This document shows, piece after piece, positions 28,129 to 37,166 of a DNA stretch of 64,000 bases. The stretch is taken from assembly GCF_000622385.1 (NCBI RefSeq), contig NZ_JASD01000008.1, positions 1 to 64,000 of the forward strand, read 5' to 3'. The notes below the pieces were generated by a model that saw nothing but the letters and a program-made list of their open reading frames with translations, was not told the DNA's origin and searched no databases. Source of the stretch: Sulfitobacter noctilucicola. GTDB taxonomy: Bacteria > Pseudomonadota > Alphaproteobacteria > Rhodobacterales > Rhodobacteraceae. The first letter of the stretch is position 1, and every line of letters begins with the position of its first letter. A program made the translations under genes and the position numbers.

Positions 28129-29478
28129 ATGAATTACGATATTTGCAACGCGCCCGTTTCACTGAACAACGCCGCAACCGTCGAGCACTGGAACGCGATG
28201 ATCTATGCCTTTCTGGCGCACAAACCCTCGACCCCGCAGCATCTGGGGGATGTGTTAGAGGCGGAGCCACAATTCGCGATGGGCCACGCCGCACGCGGGT
28301 TGTTCTCTTTGATGATGGGCCGCGCAGAGATGTGGCAGGTTGCCGAAGACGCCCGGACTGCGGCGCATGCCGCAAGAGGCGAGCATTCTTGTACCCCACG
28401 GGAGGAAGGCTGGATTGCCGCTCTGGACCAGTGGCTCGCCGACAGCCCCACCGGCGCGATCGCGGCACTCGAAAAGGTGCTAGACCAGCATCCGCAAGAC
28501 ACGCTCACCGCAAAGACCAGCCATGCGATACGGTTCATTCTGGGCGATGCGAGCGGGATGCGGACATCAATCGAGCGCGTGCTGCCGGCACATGGCCCCG
28601 ATCATCCGCTACGCGGGTACGTAATGGGCTGTCATGCCTTTACCCTTGAGGAAACCGGTGCCTATGCCGCTGCTGAACTTGCAGGCCGCGCGGGCCTCAC
28701 CTACGCGCCCGACGATGCATGGGGGCTGCACGCAGTGGCCCATGTCCATGACATGCGCGCCGAGCCGGATGCAGGTATCACGCTGATCGAAAACCACAAA
28801 AGCGCGTGGAACGGATCAAACAATTTCCGCTATCATGTCTGGTGGCACAAAGCGCTGCTGCATCTTGATCGCGGCGAGATGGATGTGGCGCTTTCGCTCT
28901 ATGATTGCCAAATCCGTGCGGACAAAACCGATGACTATCGTGACATCGCCAACGCCACATCGCTTCTTATGCGGCTGGAGCTTGAGGGCATGAACATCGG
29001 TGATCGCTGGGACGAACTGGGAGCATTTGCGGAGACACGGATCGACGACGGTTGTGTCGTATTTGCAGACCTCCACTACCAACTGGCTCTTGCCGGTGCC
29101 GCCAAAGGTGATGCCGCCAAGGCGATGACAGCACGGTTCGCCCGCGATGCGCAATCTACAGGCGACATGGCGTCCCGCGTGGCGGATCCAGGTCTTGCTG
29201 CCCTTGCCGGTCTAAATGCCTTTTCCGAAGGCAGATACGCCGATGCATTCGCACAATTGGCGGATGCCCGCCCAAAAATGCAGACGATCGGCGGAAGTCA
29301 TGCCCAGCGCGACATATTTGAACGCATGACCATTGACGCAGGCCTACGTGCGAGCCATTTCGACGCGGTAGAAGACATGCTGAACGACCGCACTGCACTG
29401 CGCGCCGGCAAGCAGGACCGATTTGCCGCAACCCGTTTTGATCAACTCGCCCATGCGCGCCGTATTCCGGCGCAGTAA
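28129..29478 (+). CDS. Tetratricopeptide protein of the TTC38 type
   Basis: The 449-residue, helix-rich protein is built of TPR-like repeats. Conserved-looking patches are AHAARGEHSCTPREEGWIAAL, split here as AHAARGEHSC and PREEGWIAAL, then GLHAVAHVHDM and FRYHVWWHKALLHLDRG, which match the TTC38 family of uncharacterised proteins. No signal peptide is seen, so it is probably cytosolic. It starts at ATG 28129, where the family N-terminus begins. It lies 18 bp upstream of opgC and may share its transcript. Confidence 0.75.
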   Translation: MNYDICNAPVSLNNAATVEHWNAMIYAFLAHKPSTPQHLGDVLEAEPQFAMGHAARGLFSLMMGRAEMWQVAEDARTAAHAARGEHSCTPREEGWIAALDQWLADSPTGAIAALEKVLDQHPQDTLTAKTSHAIRFILGDASGMRTSIERVLPAHGPDHPLRGYVMGCHAFTLEETGAYAAAELAGRAGLTYAPDDAWGLHAVAHVHDMRAEPDAGITLIENHKSAWNGSNNFRYHVWWHKALLHLDRGEMDVALSLYDCQIRADKTDDYRDIANATSLLMRLELEGMNIGDRWDELGAFAETRIDDGCVVFADLHYQLALAGAAKGDAAKAMTARFARDAQSTGDMASRVADPGLAALAGLNAFSEGRYADAFAQLADARPKMQTIGGSHAQRDIFERMTIDAGLRASHFDAVEDMLNDRTALRAGKQDRFAATRFDQLAHARRIPAQ

Positions 29479-29496
29479 AGAGAACGACCTCACCAT

Positions 29497-30747
29497 ATGA
29501 ATTTCGCCGATGTATCATCTCCTCCTTCCTCAGCAGCCGCTACGGCGGTTCAGGCCACACCACGTGTGCGCGACTTGCGGCTGGACTTCTTTCGCGGCAT
29601 CGCGATGTTCATCATCCTGATGGCGCATACGCCGGGCAATTTCCTGACGTTGTGGATACCGGCGCGTTGGGGATTTTCCGACGCTACCGAGATTTTCGTC
29701 TTCTGTTCGGGCATGGCCAGCGCCATCGCGTTCGGTGGCGGGTTTGACCGCGCAGGCTGGGTACTGGGCACGGCCCGCGTTCTTTTCCGCGTCTGGCAGG
29801 TCTACTGGGCTCACGTGGGACTTTTCTTTGCCACGCTCGCACTGACCGTTTACCTTACCGATCTCGATATCACCGGCCGCAATTACTGGGGACAGCTGAA
29901 CCTGTGGATGATGTTCGTTGAATCGGACAAATGGGAAAACTCAAACATTCTACTGAGCTTTATGACGCTCAGCTATGTGCCGAATTATTTCGACATTCTG
30001 CCGATGTATATGATCGTTTTGCTGATGATGCCGGTCGTTATGGCCCTGTCGCGGATTGATCTGCGGTTGGTCGCAGCCTTCGTGATAGGGACCTGGATCA
30101 TGGCGCAGACGGCGTTACTGGATTTCCTTGGCTTTGGAGCCTATCACCTTGAATTTCCTGCCGAACCATGGAGTGACCGCGCGTGGTTCTTCAATCCCTT
30201 CGGTTGGCAACTGATCTTTTTCACCGGCTTTGCGTTCATGCGCGGATGGCTTCCCAGACCGCCCGTCACTGCGTTCCTGTTCGGAGTGGCGGCGTTCGTC
30301 GTGATTGCTATCATCCCGCTTAGCAATATCGGCGTGCGTGAGTTCGGATTTGCATGGGCAAGCGACTGGCGCACCAATTACGCCGCGGTGATCGATAAAA
30401 GCGATTTTGGCATCCTGCGTTATGTGCACTTTCTTGGCCTTGCCTATATTTTCTGGGTGCTTGCGGGCGACAGAGGTGACAATCTGCTTGCTTCCGGCGC
30501 AGGGGTCGCGTCCCGTATTTGGGAGCAGACCCTCAAGATTATCCTGAAGGTCGGCCAGCAAAGCCTTGCCGTTTTTATTGCCAGCATGTTCACCGCGCGA
30601 CTGATGGGTTTCATCATGGATGTCTTGGGCCGCAGCATTGCCATGACCTTACTGGTCAATCTCTTTGGCTTTGTCGTGCTGGTCGCTGTCGCCTATGGCG
30701 CGGGCTGGTTCAAATCCCAGCCTTGGCGCGTGAAGGTGCCCGCATGA
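29497..30747 (+). CDS. opgC: OpgC family glucan succinyltransferase-like membrane protein
   Basis: The 416-residue protein has about ten membrane segments and the OpgC start RDLRLDFFRGIAMFIILMAH followed by FVFCSGMASAIAFG. In E. coli OpgC adds succinyl groups to osmoregulated periplasmic glucans. It overlaps opgG by four bases (ATGA at 30744-30747). Together with opgG and opgH it forms a complete glucan operon. Confidence 0.9.
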   Translation: MNFADVSSPPSSAAATAVQATPRVRDLRLDFFRGIAMFIILMAHTPGNFLTLWIPARWGFSDATEIFVFCSGMASAIAFGGGFDRAGWVLGTARVLFRVWQVYWAHVGLFFATLALTVYLTDLDITGRNYWGQLNLWMMFVESDKWENSNILLSFMTLSYVPNYFDILPMYMIVLLMMPVVMALSRIDLRLVAAFVIGTWIMAQTALLDFLGFGAYHLEFPAEPWSDRAWFFNPFGWQLIFFTGFAFMRGWLPRPPVTAFLFGVAAFVVIAIIPLSNIGVREFGFAWASDWRTNYAAVIDKSDFGILRYVHFLGLAYIFWVLAGDRGDNLLASGAGVASRIWEQTLKIILKVGQQSLAVFIASMFTARLMGFIMDVLGRSIAMTLLVNLFGFVVLVAVAYGAGWFKSQPWRVKVPA

Positions 30748-32273
30748 TACGCCGCGATGTTCTGAAATCCCTTGCCGCACTGGCGGTGGTGCCAGCAGCG
30801 TCTTGGGCAGATGAACCGGGCCTGCGCCTGAGCGATGAGGCAACGCCCTTTGATGCGCAAACCGTAGTGAGCCGCGCCCGTGCCTTGGCCGCTGAACCTT
30901 ATGCGCCACGTCCGCAGATACCGGCAAGCTGGCGCGAGTTGAGCTATGACCAGTACCGCAAGATCTGGTTCGATGGCCGCAATGCACTTTGGGAGAACAC
31001 CGATGCCCCCCAACGCGTCGATGTGTTTCCTCCGGGCCTCTATTTTCCACAGGCGGTGGCCCTTAATGTGGTTGAGAACGGAAACAGCCGCGCCGTCCGT
31101 TTTGACATGGGCGTATTTGACACCACCGACAAATTTCCGGACGTCGAGATTGACGAGACGCTGGGGTATTCTGGCTTGCGTCTGCGTGCGGAACTTGAAC
31201 AGTCCGGCATTTTTCAGGAATACGCCGTCTTTCAGGGTGCCAGCTATTTCCGCGGCATCGGTACGGGCGAGATTTATGGTTTGTCTGCGCGTGGTCTGGC
31301 GCTGAAAACCGGCGATCCCATGGGTGAGGAATTTCCTGACTTCACCGCCTTCTGGATGGAACGACCTGCGCCTGACAGCGATATGATTGTCCTGCATGCG
31401 CTGCTCGACAGCCCCTCTTGTTCCGGTGCCTACCGGTTCGAGATCACGCACGGCAATGTGCTGGAGATGAAGATCAGCGCGACGCTTTTTGCCCGCGAGG
31501 ACATGAACCATGTGGGCATCGCACCGCTGACTTCGATGTTTTTGTTCGATGATACGATGCGCCAGCGCTTTTCTGATTTCCGCCCTGCGGTGCATGACAG
31601 TGACGGCTTGCTGATCCACAACGGCGGTGGCGAAGTCATCTGGCGACCCCTATCCAACCCGACCACGCTACAAATCAGCGCGTTTTCCGACAATAATCCG
31701 CGCGGCTTCGGCCTCTGCCAGCGCAAGCGGCAGTTCAGCGATTTCAATGATCTGGAGGCATTGTATCATAACCGCCCCGCCGTCTGGATCACCCCCGGAG
31801 AAGACTGGGGCCAGGGCGCTATCACACTTGTCGAAATTCCAGCCGACCTTGAAATCTACGACAATATCGTAAGCTACTGGCGCCCTGCCGCGCCGATCCT
31901 TGCGGGTACCGAGCATAGCATGAGCTATACCTTGCATTGGGGTGCCGATCCGGTTGCCGCCACCGCAGACGTTCCGGTTAAAGTGATCAATACGGCCCTA
32001 GGCGGGCGGCCCGAGGGCGGCCAGATCATCGCAGTCGATTTCGCCGCATCCCCCCGCGTGCCGGACGACCTGAGCACCGTCGAAATCATCCTGCGCAGCT
32101 CAACCGGCAGCGTCACCCCGGGGATCGTGCAGCGCAACCCAGAGACCAAAGGTCCGCGCCTTGCCTTCACGTTCAACCCGGGCGATGCGTCATTGGTTGA
32201 ATTTCGGGCCCAGCTGCGCGTGAACGGCGAACCATTAAGCGAAGTGTGGCTGTACCGGTGGACCAGAGCATGA
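30744..32273 (+). CDS. opgG: Periplasmic glucan biosynthesis protein OpgG
   Basis: The 509-residue protein has a twin-arginine-like signal (MIRRDVLKSLAALAVV, cleavage near ASWADE), suggesting Tat export, and the MdoG/OpgG domain (FDAQTVVSRARALAAEPY, LSYDQYRKIWFDGRNALW, and ASYFRGIGTGEIYGLSARGL). OpgG acts in the periplasm on the nascent beta-glucan backbone. The start at 30744 lies inside the opgC stop, and the stop lies inside the opgH start (ATGA). Confidence 0.93.
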   Translation: MIRRDVLKSLAALAVVPAASWADEPGLRLSDEATPFDAQTVVSRARALAAEPYAPRPQIPASWRELSYDQYRKIWFDGRNALWENTDAPQRVDVFPPGLYFPQAVALNVVENGNSRAVRFDMGVFDTTDKFPDVEIDETLGYSGLRLRAELEQSGIFQEYAVFQGASYFRGIGTGEIYGLSARGLALKTGDPMGEEFPDFTAFWMERPAPDSDMIVLHALLDSPSCSGAYRFEITHGNVLEMKISATLFAREDMNHVGIAPLTSMFLFDDTMRQRFSDFRPAVHDSDGLLIHNGGGEVIWRPLSNPTTLQISAFSDNNPRGFGLCQRKRQFSDFNDLEALYHNRPAVWITPGEDWGQGAITLVEIPADLEIYDNIVSYWRPAAPILAGTEHSMSYTLHWGADPVAATADVPVKVINTALGGRPEGGQIIAVDFAASPRVPDDLSTVEIILRSSTGSVTPGIVQRNPETKGPRLAFTFNPGDASLVEFRAQLRVNGEPLSEVWLYRWTRA

Positions 32274-34144
32274 GCCGCGAACGACAAATCCAGACGGCTA
32301 TGCCGCCTCCGGCCCCCCTCGCAATGCAGGTACAGGACTTCGCAGCCGCACCCGCTATTCGCTGTGCCGAGAAAGCTGAACGACAGCCGACACAGTGGCG
32401 GCTTGCTGTTTTTGTCCCAGCGCTTATCGCGACCTTCTGTTTGATGTACGGCCTGTATAGCTGGCTGGCAGGTGCGGGTATGACAGGTCTGGAATGGGCG
32501 CTCTTGTTGATGATCGGGGCCACGTTTGTCTGGGTGACGCTTTCCGTAAGTACAGTGGGAATTGCCATTGCGGGTTTATTGGCGCGGGAAGAGGCCGATG
32601 CACGCCCGCTCAAGGATGTCGCACCGATTGATGTGGCGCTTCTGGTCCCTGTCTATAACGAAGTGCCGTGGGATGTTTTCGGCAATGCTGCCGCGATGCT
32701 TGCCGATCTGGCCGCCCGCAAAACACCGCACCGCTATGCGCTTTTTGTGCTGTCAGATACTTCTGATCCGCAGATCGCACTACAAGAATGGCAAGCTTAT
32801 CAGGAGCTTGCCGCCACAGCGCCATTTCCGGTGCATTACCGTCGCCGTGCATCCAATACCGACAAAAAAGTCGGCAACCTTGTAGATTGGATTACTGGCT
32901 GGGGTGCCGCTTATGAAGGGATGCTGGTGCTGGATGCCGACAGCCTCATGACGGGTCGCGCAATCGACCGTCTAGCAGGAGAGTTGTCTAGCGATCCTGA
33001 CGCGGGGCTGATCCAGACCTTCCCGATGTTAATCGGGGCGGAAACGGTATTCGCTCGCCTTCAGCAATTTTCCAACGTCGCCTACGGCTGGCTTCTGGCA
33101 GAAGGGTTGGCGCTTTGGGCCTCCTCAGAGGGCAACTACTGGGGCCATAACGCCATCATCCGAACCCGCGCTTTTGCCGAAAGCGCTGGTCTGCCTCATC
33201 TGACAGGCGGCGGCCGCGACGATCTGATACTAAGCCACGATTTTGTAGAGGCAGGATTGCTCCGCCGCGCCGGCTGGCGCGTGCGTTTCCTGCCCCGTGT
33301 CACCGGCAGCTTTGAGGAAACACCGGCAAGCCTGATCGACTATACGCTGCGGGACAGACGCTGGTGCCGCGGAAACTTGCAACATTTGCGCTTGCTTGGC
33401 ACACGCGGCCTGCATCCCGTCTCGCGCTTCCATCTGTTTCACGGCGCGGTCAGCTATCTTTTATCCCCGGCATGGTTCGTACTTCTGGTGATCTGGGCGC
33501 TGTTGGGTAAAGACTCCGATACCAATGTGGTGCGCTACTTTAACGAAACAAACCCCCTCTTCCCTGACTGGCCCCCCGCGATGAGTCACATCGACTCAGC
33601 CGTCTTTCTGGTGATCATGTATGCCATGCTGCTGACTCCCAAAGTCGCCGCAGCGGCCATCATCGCGACCACTCCAGCAGCCAGACGCGTCTTTGGCGGG
33701 ACACCGGCCTTTCTGATGGCTTTTGTGACCGAACTCGCGCTTTCTATCGCCTACGCGCCAGTGATGATGATCCAGCAGACCAAGGCCGTCTTGAGGGCGA
33801 TGTTTACACGCACCGAAGGATGGGCCCCGCAGCAGCGCGGCGTACAGCATTACAGCTTGCGTGCGCTGGCCAAATATCACTGGGTCGAAACCGTCTTTGG
33901 GCTATTGCTGGTTGCAGGTCTGAGCGCCGGTCTTGTGTCGCTGTGGCTTCTGCCGATTGCGGCCAGTCTGGTGCTCGCGGTTCCGCTGTCTGCACTGTCA
34001 TCGGTTAAACTGTCACTGAACGCGCCGTATGGTTTGGCACTCAACAGCCCCAATACGCTACGGCCCCCTGCGATCGTCGCCCAGGCCCAGGCTGCGCGGG
34101 CGCGGATCAAGGCACGGTTGGCAGCGGACGTACCGGCTGAATAA
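32270..34144 (+). CDS. opgH: Glucan glucosyltransferase OpgH
   Basis: The 624-residue membrane GT2 protein has two N-terminal membrane segments and a cytosolic glycosyltransferase domain. Visible GT2 motifs are LLVPVYNE, the metal site LDADSLM, HDFVEAGLLRRAGW and RRWCRGN in the acceptor (QxxRW-type) position. Four to six membrane helices follow. It polymerises glucose from UDP-glucose for osmoregulated periplasmic glucans. It is shorter than E. coli OpgH (about 850 residues). Start chosen from the ATGA overlap with opgG. Confidence 0.93.
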   Translation: MSRERQIQTAMPPPAPLAMQVQDFAAAPAIRCAEKAERQPTQWRLAVFVPALIATFCLMYGLYSWLAGAGMTGLEWALLLMIGATFVWVTLSVSTVGIAIAGLLAREEADARPLKDVAPIDVALLVPVYNEVPWDVFGNAAAMLADLAARKTPHRYALFVLSDTSDPQIALQEWQAYQELAATAPFPVHYRRRASNTDKKVGNLVDWITGWGAAYEGMLVLDADSLMTGRAIDRLAGELSSDPDAGLIQTFPMLIGAETVFARLQQFSNVAYGWLLAEGLALWASSEGNYWGHNAIIRTRAFAESAGLPHLTGGGRDDLILSHDFVEAGLLRRAGWRVRFLPRVTGSFEETPASLIDYTLRDRRWCRGNLQHLRLLGTRGLHPVSRFHLFHGAVSYLLSPAWFVLLVIWALLGKDSDTNVVRYFNETNPLFPDWPPAMSHIDSAVFLVIMYAMLLTPKVAAAAIIATTPAARRVFGGTPAFLMAFVTELALSIAYAPVMMIQQTKAVLRAMFTRTEGWAPQQRGVQHYSLRALAKYHWVETVFGLLLVAGLSAGLVSLWLLPIAASLVLAVPLSALSSVKLSLNAPYGLALNSPNTLRPPAIVAQAQAARARIKARLAADVPAE

Positions 34145-34155
34145 AGGTTCTGGTC

Positions 34156-34662
34156 TTAGCCTTCTGCGAACGGCACATCGCGGTTGACCGGCAAGCCACG
34201 CTTGATCCACCCTGGTCCGGCCCCTGAGCCAAGCATTCCTTCGGGTACATCGATCACTTTGCTGAACCCCGCAGCCTCCAGCTGCAAAGCAAGTTTGGCT
34301 GAGCGGACGCCGCGTGCGCAGATAAGCGCCACGGGAAAGTCGGTCCTGCCCTGCGTCACTTCCAGCAAACGGTCGGTAAAGTCGGCGACACGCATATCGA
34401 TCGGTACAGCATCAATGCCAATGCCCGTTCGCGCCCATTCATCGGGCCTGCGGATATCAATTAAAATGACATCGCCGGCGGCAGCGGCCTGTGCAGCATC
34501 CGGCGCGCTCAGATCGCCTTCGGCTATTTCACCGGCGATATTGAACCACTGCGCCCCCGCCAGCAGACCTGAGGCCAACGTCGCGGCCCCGCCAACAAGG
34601 ATGCCCCGCCGCATCCTATGCGACGGGGTCGTTTTCAGATCCGAATCGTTAGGTCCGGTCAT
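34156..34662 (-). CDS. Membrane-anchored or exported rhodanese-domain protein
   Basis: The 168-residue protein has an N-terminal arginine pair followed by a hydrophobic stretch (MRRGILVGGAATLASGLLAG, about 17-36), a Tat-like signal or anchor. A rhodanese domain follows with DIRRPDEW and active-site Cys115 in ICARGVRS. Such proteins carry sulfur as persulfide or act in redox or metal handling. Its start overlaps the stop of the YHS-domain gene (ATGA at 34662-34659), so the two are probably partners. Confidence 0.85.
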   Translation of the reverse strand: MTGPNDSDLKTTPSHRMRRGILVGGAATLASGLLAGAQWFNIAGEIAEGDLSAPDAAQAAAAGDVILIDIRRPDEWARTGIGIDAVPIDMRVADFTDRLLEVTQGRTDFPVALICARGVRSAKLALQLEAAGFSKVIDVPEGMLGSGAGPGWIKRGLPVNRDVPFAEG

Positions 34663-35183
34663 TTCACAGGGGCAGCGGACGTGAACTTGGGAATGGGGCT
34701 GTCGGACGCATCCGCTGGCTCGATCGACGGCCAGTTGTTTTCAGCCAGATTAATATTGCCGGGAATGTCTTCTTCCCAGAACCCCACCACATTCTTGGTA
34801 ATATTGAGATACAACTTGTCATCCACAATGCGCCACAGGTTCGGGTTGCCCGGCACCTTACCGCCCTTGGACACACCGTAAGCACAGTGACCATCATACT
34901 GCGGTGCGTACCGCGCTGGGTCCGCTTCGAACTTGGCTTTGTTCTCTTCGCTGGAGAAGGCAAACGTGGCTCCGTTATATTCAGCCGTGATCCCGGAATT
35001 GCCGGGGACCGCAGCGGCCTGTGGTGTGCCCACTGCGGTTTGCGGCAAATCGAAATATGCCACTACATCATATCCGGACGCCGCAAAGCCGGTCGCGTCC
35101 ACATATTGATCACCGGCAAAGGCAGGCGTTGTCAGCATAACGGCGGCAATCGCTGCGGCCACAGAAGTCTTGAAGCGGTTCAT
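34659..35183 (-). CDS. Exported YHS-domain protein
   Basis: The 174-residue protein has a signal peptide (about 1-23, ending PAFAGD) and a YHS-like domain (GFAASGYDVVAYF and the EENKAKFEADPARYAPQYDGHCAYG block, quoted in two parts as EENKAKFEADPARYAP and QYDGHCAYG). YHS domains often bind metals or occur in copper and heavy-metal proteins; ligand here is unproved. The start is ATG 35183, after AGGAG. Overlaps the rhodanese gene. Confidence 0.85.
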   Translation of the reverse strand: MNRFKTSVAAAIAAVMLTTPAFAGDQYVDATGFAASGYDVVAYFDLPQTAVGTPQAAAVPGNSGITAEYNGATFAFSSEENKAKFEADPARYAPQYDGHCAYGVSKGGKVPGNPNLWRIVDDKLYLNITKNVVGFWEEDIPGNINLAENNWPSIEPADASDSPIPKFTSAAPVK

Positions 35184-35319
35184 GAGGTGCTCTCCTGAAA
35201 GGGTCATCGTTATCTTGTACAACGAGACTATGCAGGACAGATCATTGTTGCACCCCATCAAGCCAGCAACTCGCGCCTAAGTGAGAGCGCCGTGAATGAA
35301 ATGGCGTTTTCAGACGATA

Positions 35320-36102
35320 TTATTTCAGAATTGGCGGCTTTGAAGGGTCCGAACCGGGTGGCATCCGCGGCGTATGTTGCAAGCCTTCGCCCTGCGGTAG
35401 ATCAAAGCGCAGCCCCACCTTTGCCAATTTCGCCACGGTCGGGTCGTTTGGCGCGAAGAACCCGACGTCCATTGCACCGGCCTCAATCCCTGAAAAGGTC
35501 AGCGCCTCTGACGCCGCACGCACCAGCGCATCCTGCGCGCGCGGGATGGCACCGACAAAGGCAAGCAGGTGACCGCGCCCACCGCCCGCATATTCGACGG
35601 CGACCAGAAACGCCCCTGCGGCCATGCCGGTTGCCGTGGCCAGTTTGGCGTCGATTGCGGTGATCAGGCTTTCGGGTAGTCCCCTGGGCGGCAAGACAAC
35701 TTCAATGCGCGCGTCTACTTCGCCCGCGCCATGAGCCAACGTGTCACGCAGCCAAGCCACGGCACCCGCAGGCAAAAGGATTTCGGACGGCGCGACGCCG
35801 ATGTTTACCGCCATGCCCAGATCCTGCCCTTCCAGCATACCTGCAATCGCGCGCCCTGACAGCGCCACGTAAGGTGCGGCTTCCCCGACATAGGCGGCCA
35901 GACGTTCGGCGCGGTCAAAGACAAGGACATACCCCTCATCCAGAAGCACCGGATTAATCTGGTCGCTTTCGGGCTCAGCCTCGATCAAGAGGTAAAGCTC
36001 GACATCCGCGATACGTTCATAAAACCGCAAGCGGGCCGCGTCGTCCTGCTCCGCCATTGTCATTGCGGCGTGAGCTTCATCCAGCGGGGTCAGATCAGTC
36101 AT
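35320..36102 (-). CDS. SseB-domain protein
   Basis: The 260-residue protein has an N-terminal SseB-type domain (TPLDEAHAAMTMAEQDDAAR, YLLIEAEP, LVFDRAERLAAYVGEAAPYV) and a second C-terminal part resembling the SseB C-terminal domain. SseB was named for enhanced serine sensitivity in E. coli; its molecular role is unclear. It overlaps the uracil-DNA-glycosylase-family gene by eight bases, so both are one transcript. Confidence 0.82.
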   Translation of the reverse strand: MTDLTPLDEAHAAMTMAEQDDAARLRFYERIADVELYLLIEAEPESDQINPVLLDEGYVLVFDRAERLAAYVGEAAPYVALSGRAIAGMLEGQDLGMAVNIGVAPSEILLPAGAVAWLRDTLAHGAGEVDARIEVVLPPRGLPESLITAIDAKLATATGMAAGAFLVAVEYAGGGRGHLLAFVGAIPRAQDALVRAASEALTFSGIEAGAMDVGFFAPNDPTVAKLAKVGLRFDLPQGEGLQHTPRMPPGSDPSKPPILK

Positions 36103-36682
36103 TCAATACCTCTTTCACCGATTTGCGCAGACGCGGCAGCACCTCTGCCTCGAACCACGGATTCTTCTTGAGCCATCCGGTATTGCGCCACGAAGGATGG
36201 GGCAAGGCAAAGATGCCCGGCGGGTGGTCGCGCCAGCCTGCCACGGCCTCCGTAACCTTGGTGAAGCCCGGCAGATGATACTTCATCGCATACCCCCCGA
36301 TGAGCACCTTCAACCGGATGTCAGGCACCGTCTTGAGAGCGGCCTCGCGCCATGTGCGCGCACAGACCGGCGGCGGCGGCAAATCGCTGCCTTTTGCGTC
36401 ATAACCGGGAAAGCAAAACCCCATTGGAATGATCGCTACTTTGTCGCGGTCATAAAATATGGCCTCATCAAGGCCGAGCCAGTCCCGCAAGCGCTTTCCC
36501 GAGTTGTCCCAGAACGGTGTATTCGCCTCGTGGACCCTGATACCGGGTGCCTGCGACGCGATCAGCAGCCGCGCTTTTGGTGCGAACCAGACCACCGGAT
36601 TAGGCCTGTGCGCGGTCGCTGTCGCCGCAAAGCGTTCAGCGCAGATCGTGCACCGCCGCAAATCGTCTCGCATATCTGTCAT
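36095..36682 (-). CDS. Uracil-DNA glycosylase family protein
   Basis: The 195-residue protein has the superfamily motifs ASQAPGIRVHE (GxAPG-type, motif 1) and LPHPSWRN (motif 2), plus an N-terminal Cys pair (CTICAERF). It resembles a group of small UDG-superfamily proteins found in proteobacteria; uracil excision is likely but not established for this subgroup. It is 140 bp from the divergent ArsR-type gene and overlaps the SseB-domain gene. Confidence 0.85.
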   Translation of the reverse strand: MTDMRDDLRRCTICAERFAATATAHRPNPVVWFAPKARLLIASQAPGIRVHEANTPFWDNSGKRLRDWLGLDEAIFYDRDKVAIIPMGFCFPGYDAKGSDLPPPPVCARTWREAALKTVPDIRLKVLIGGYAMKYHLPGFTKVTEAVAGWRDHPPGIFALPHPSWRNTGWLKKNPWFEAEVLPRLRKSVKEVLND

Positions 36683-36760
36683 GTTCTACCAGATACGCCG
36701 TACCAGCGCGGTGCCAACCCCTGACCTTCCCATTTCTCGTGCCTGCCTCAATCAATCCTC

Positions 36761-36817
36761 ATTTCGACATTTATCGAAATAATAGTTGGCAAACGCCCTT
36801 CATTTCGATAATTCTAG
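36761..36817. promoter_or_regulatory. ArsR-type operator upstream of the regulator gene
   Basis: A perfect inverted repeat ATTTCGA-N6-TCGAAAT occupies 36761-36780. A second half-site, ATTTCGA, lies at 36802-36808, close to the ATG at 36822. Position and symmetry fit autoregulation by the ArsR-family protein; binding itself is inferred. Confidence 0.7.
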
Positions 36818-36821
36818 AACT

Positions 36822-37166
36822 ATGAAAATAGAAGCAAATGCCATCCCGCCCCTTACCCTTGCCGCTGATAGCTTTGCAGCATTGGGCTCAGAACAACGCC
36901 TTTCTGTGCTTCGCTGCCTTGTGCGCGCCGGCCCTGACGGGCTGAGCATCGGGGATCTGGGGGAGCGAACCGGCGTGACCGGCTCAACGCTTACGCACCA
37001 TCTGAAGCTTCTCACGGCGACAGGTCTTGTCAAACAAGAGCGCCGCGGCCGCAGCACAATCTGTGCCGCCGTTGCCTATGCCGAAATCGAAGCTCTGGCA
37101 CAGTTTCTGCTAACTGAATGCTGTGCGGACGCCTCCGCCCCCTGCAAGGATCATGACCATGACTGA
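36822..37166 (+). CDS. ArsR/SmtB-family transcriptional regulator
   Basis: The 114-residue winged-helix protein has the ArsR HTH (LGSEQRLSVLRCLVRAG, GVTGSTLTHHLKLLTATGLV, QERRGRSTICAAV). Its C-terminus is Cys/His-rich (ECCADASAPCKDHDHD), a plausible metal or metalloid sensor site. The ATG at 36822 is preferred to an upstream TTG (36786), which would lie within the operator region. The permease gene starts inside the end of this gene, so they are one operon, and an upstream inverted repeat suggests autorepression. Confidence 0.88.
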   Translation: MKIEANAIPPLTLAADSFAALGSEQRLSVLRCLVRAGPDGLSIGDLGERTGVTGSTLTHHLKLLTATGLVKQERRGRSTICAAVAYAEIEALAQFLLTECCADASAPCKDHDHD

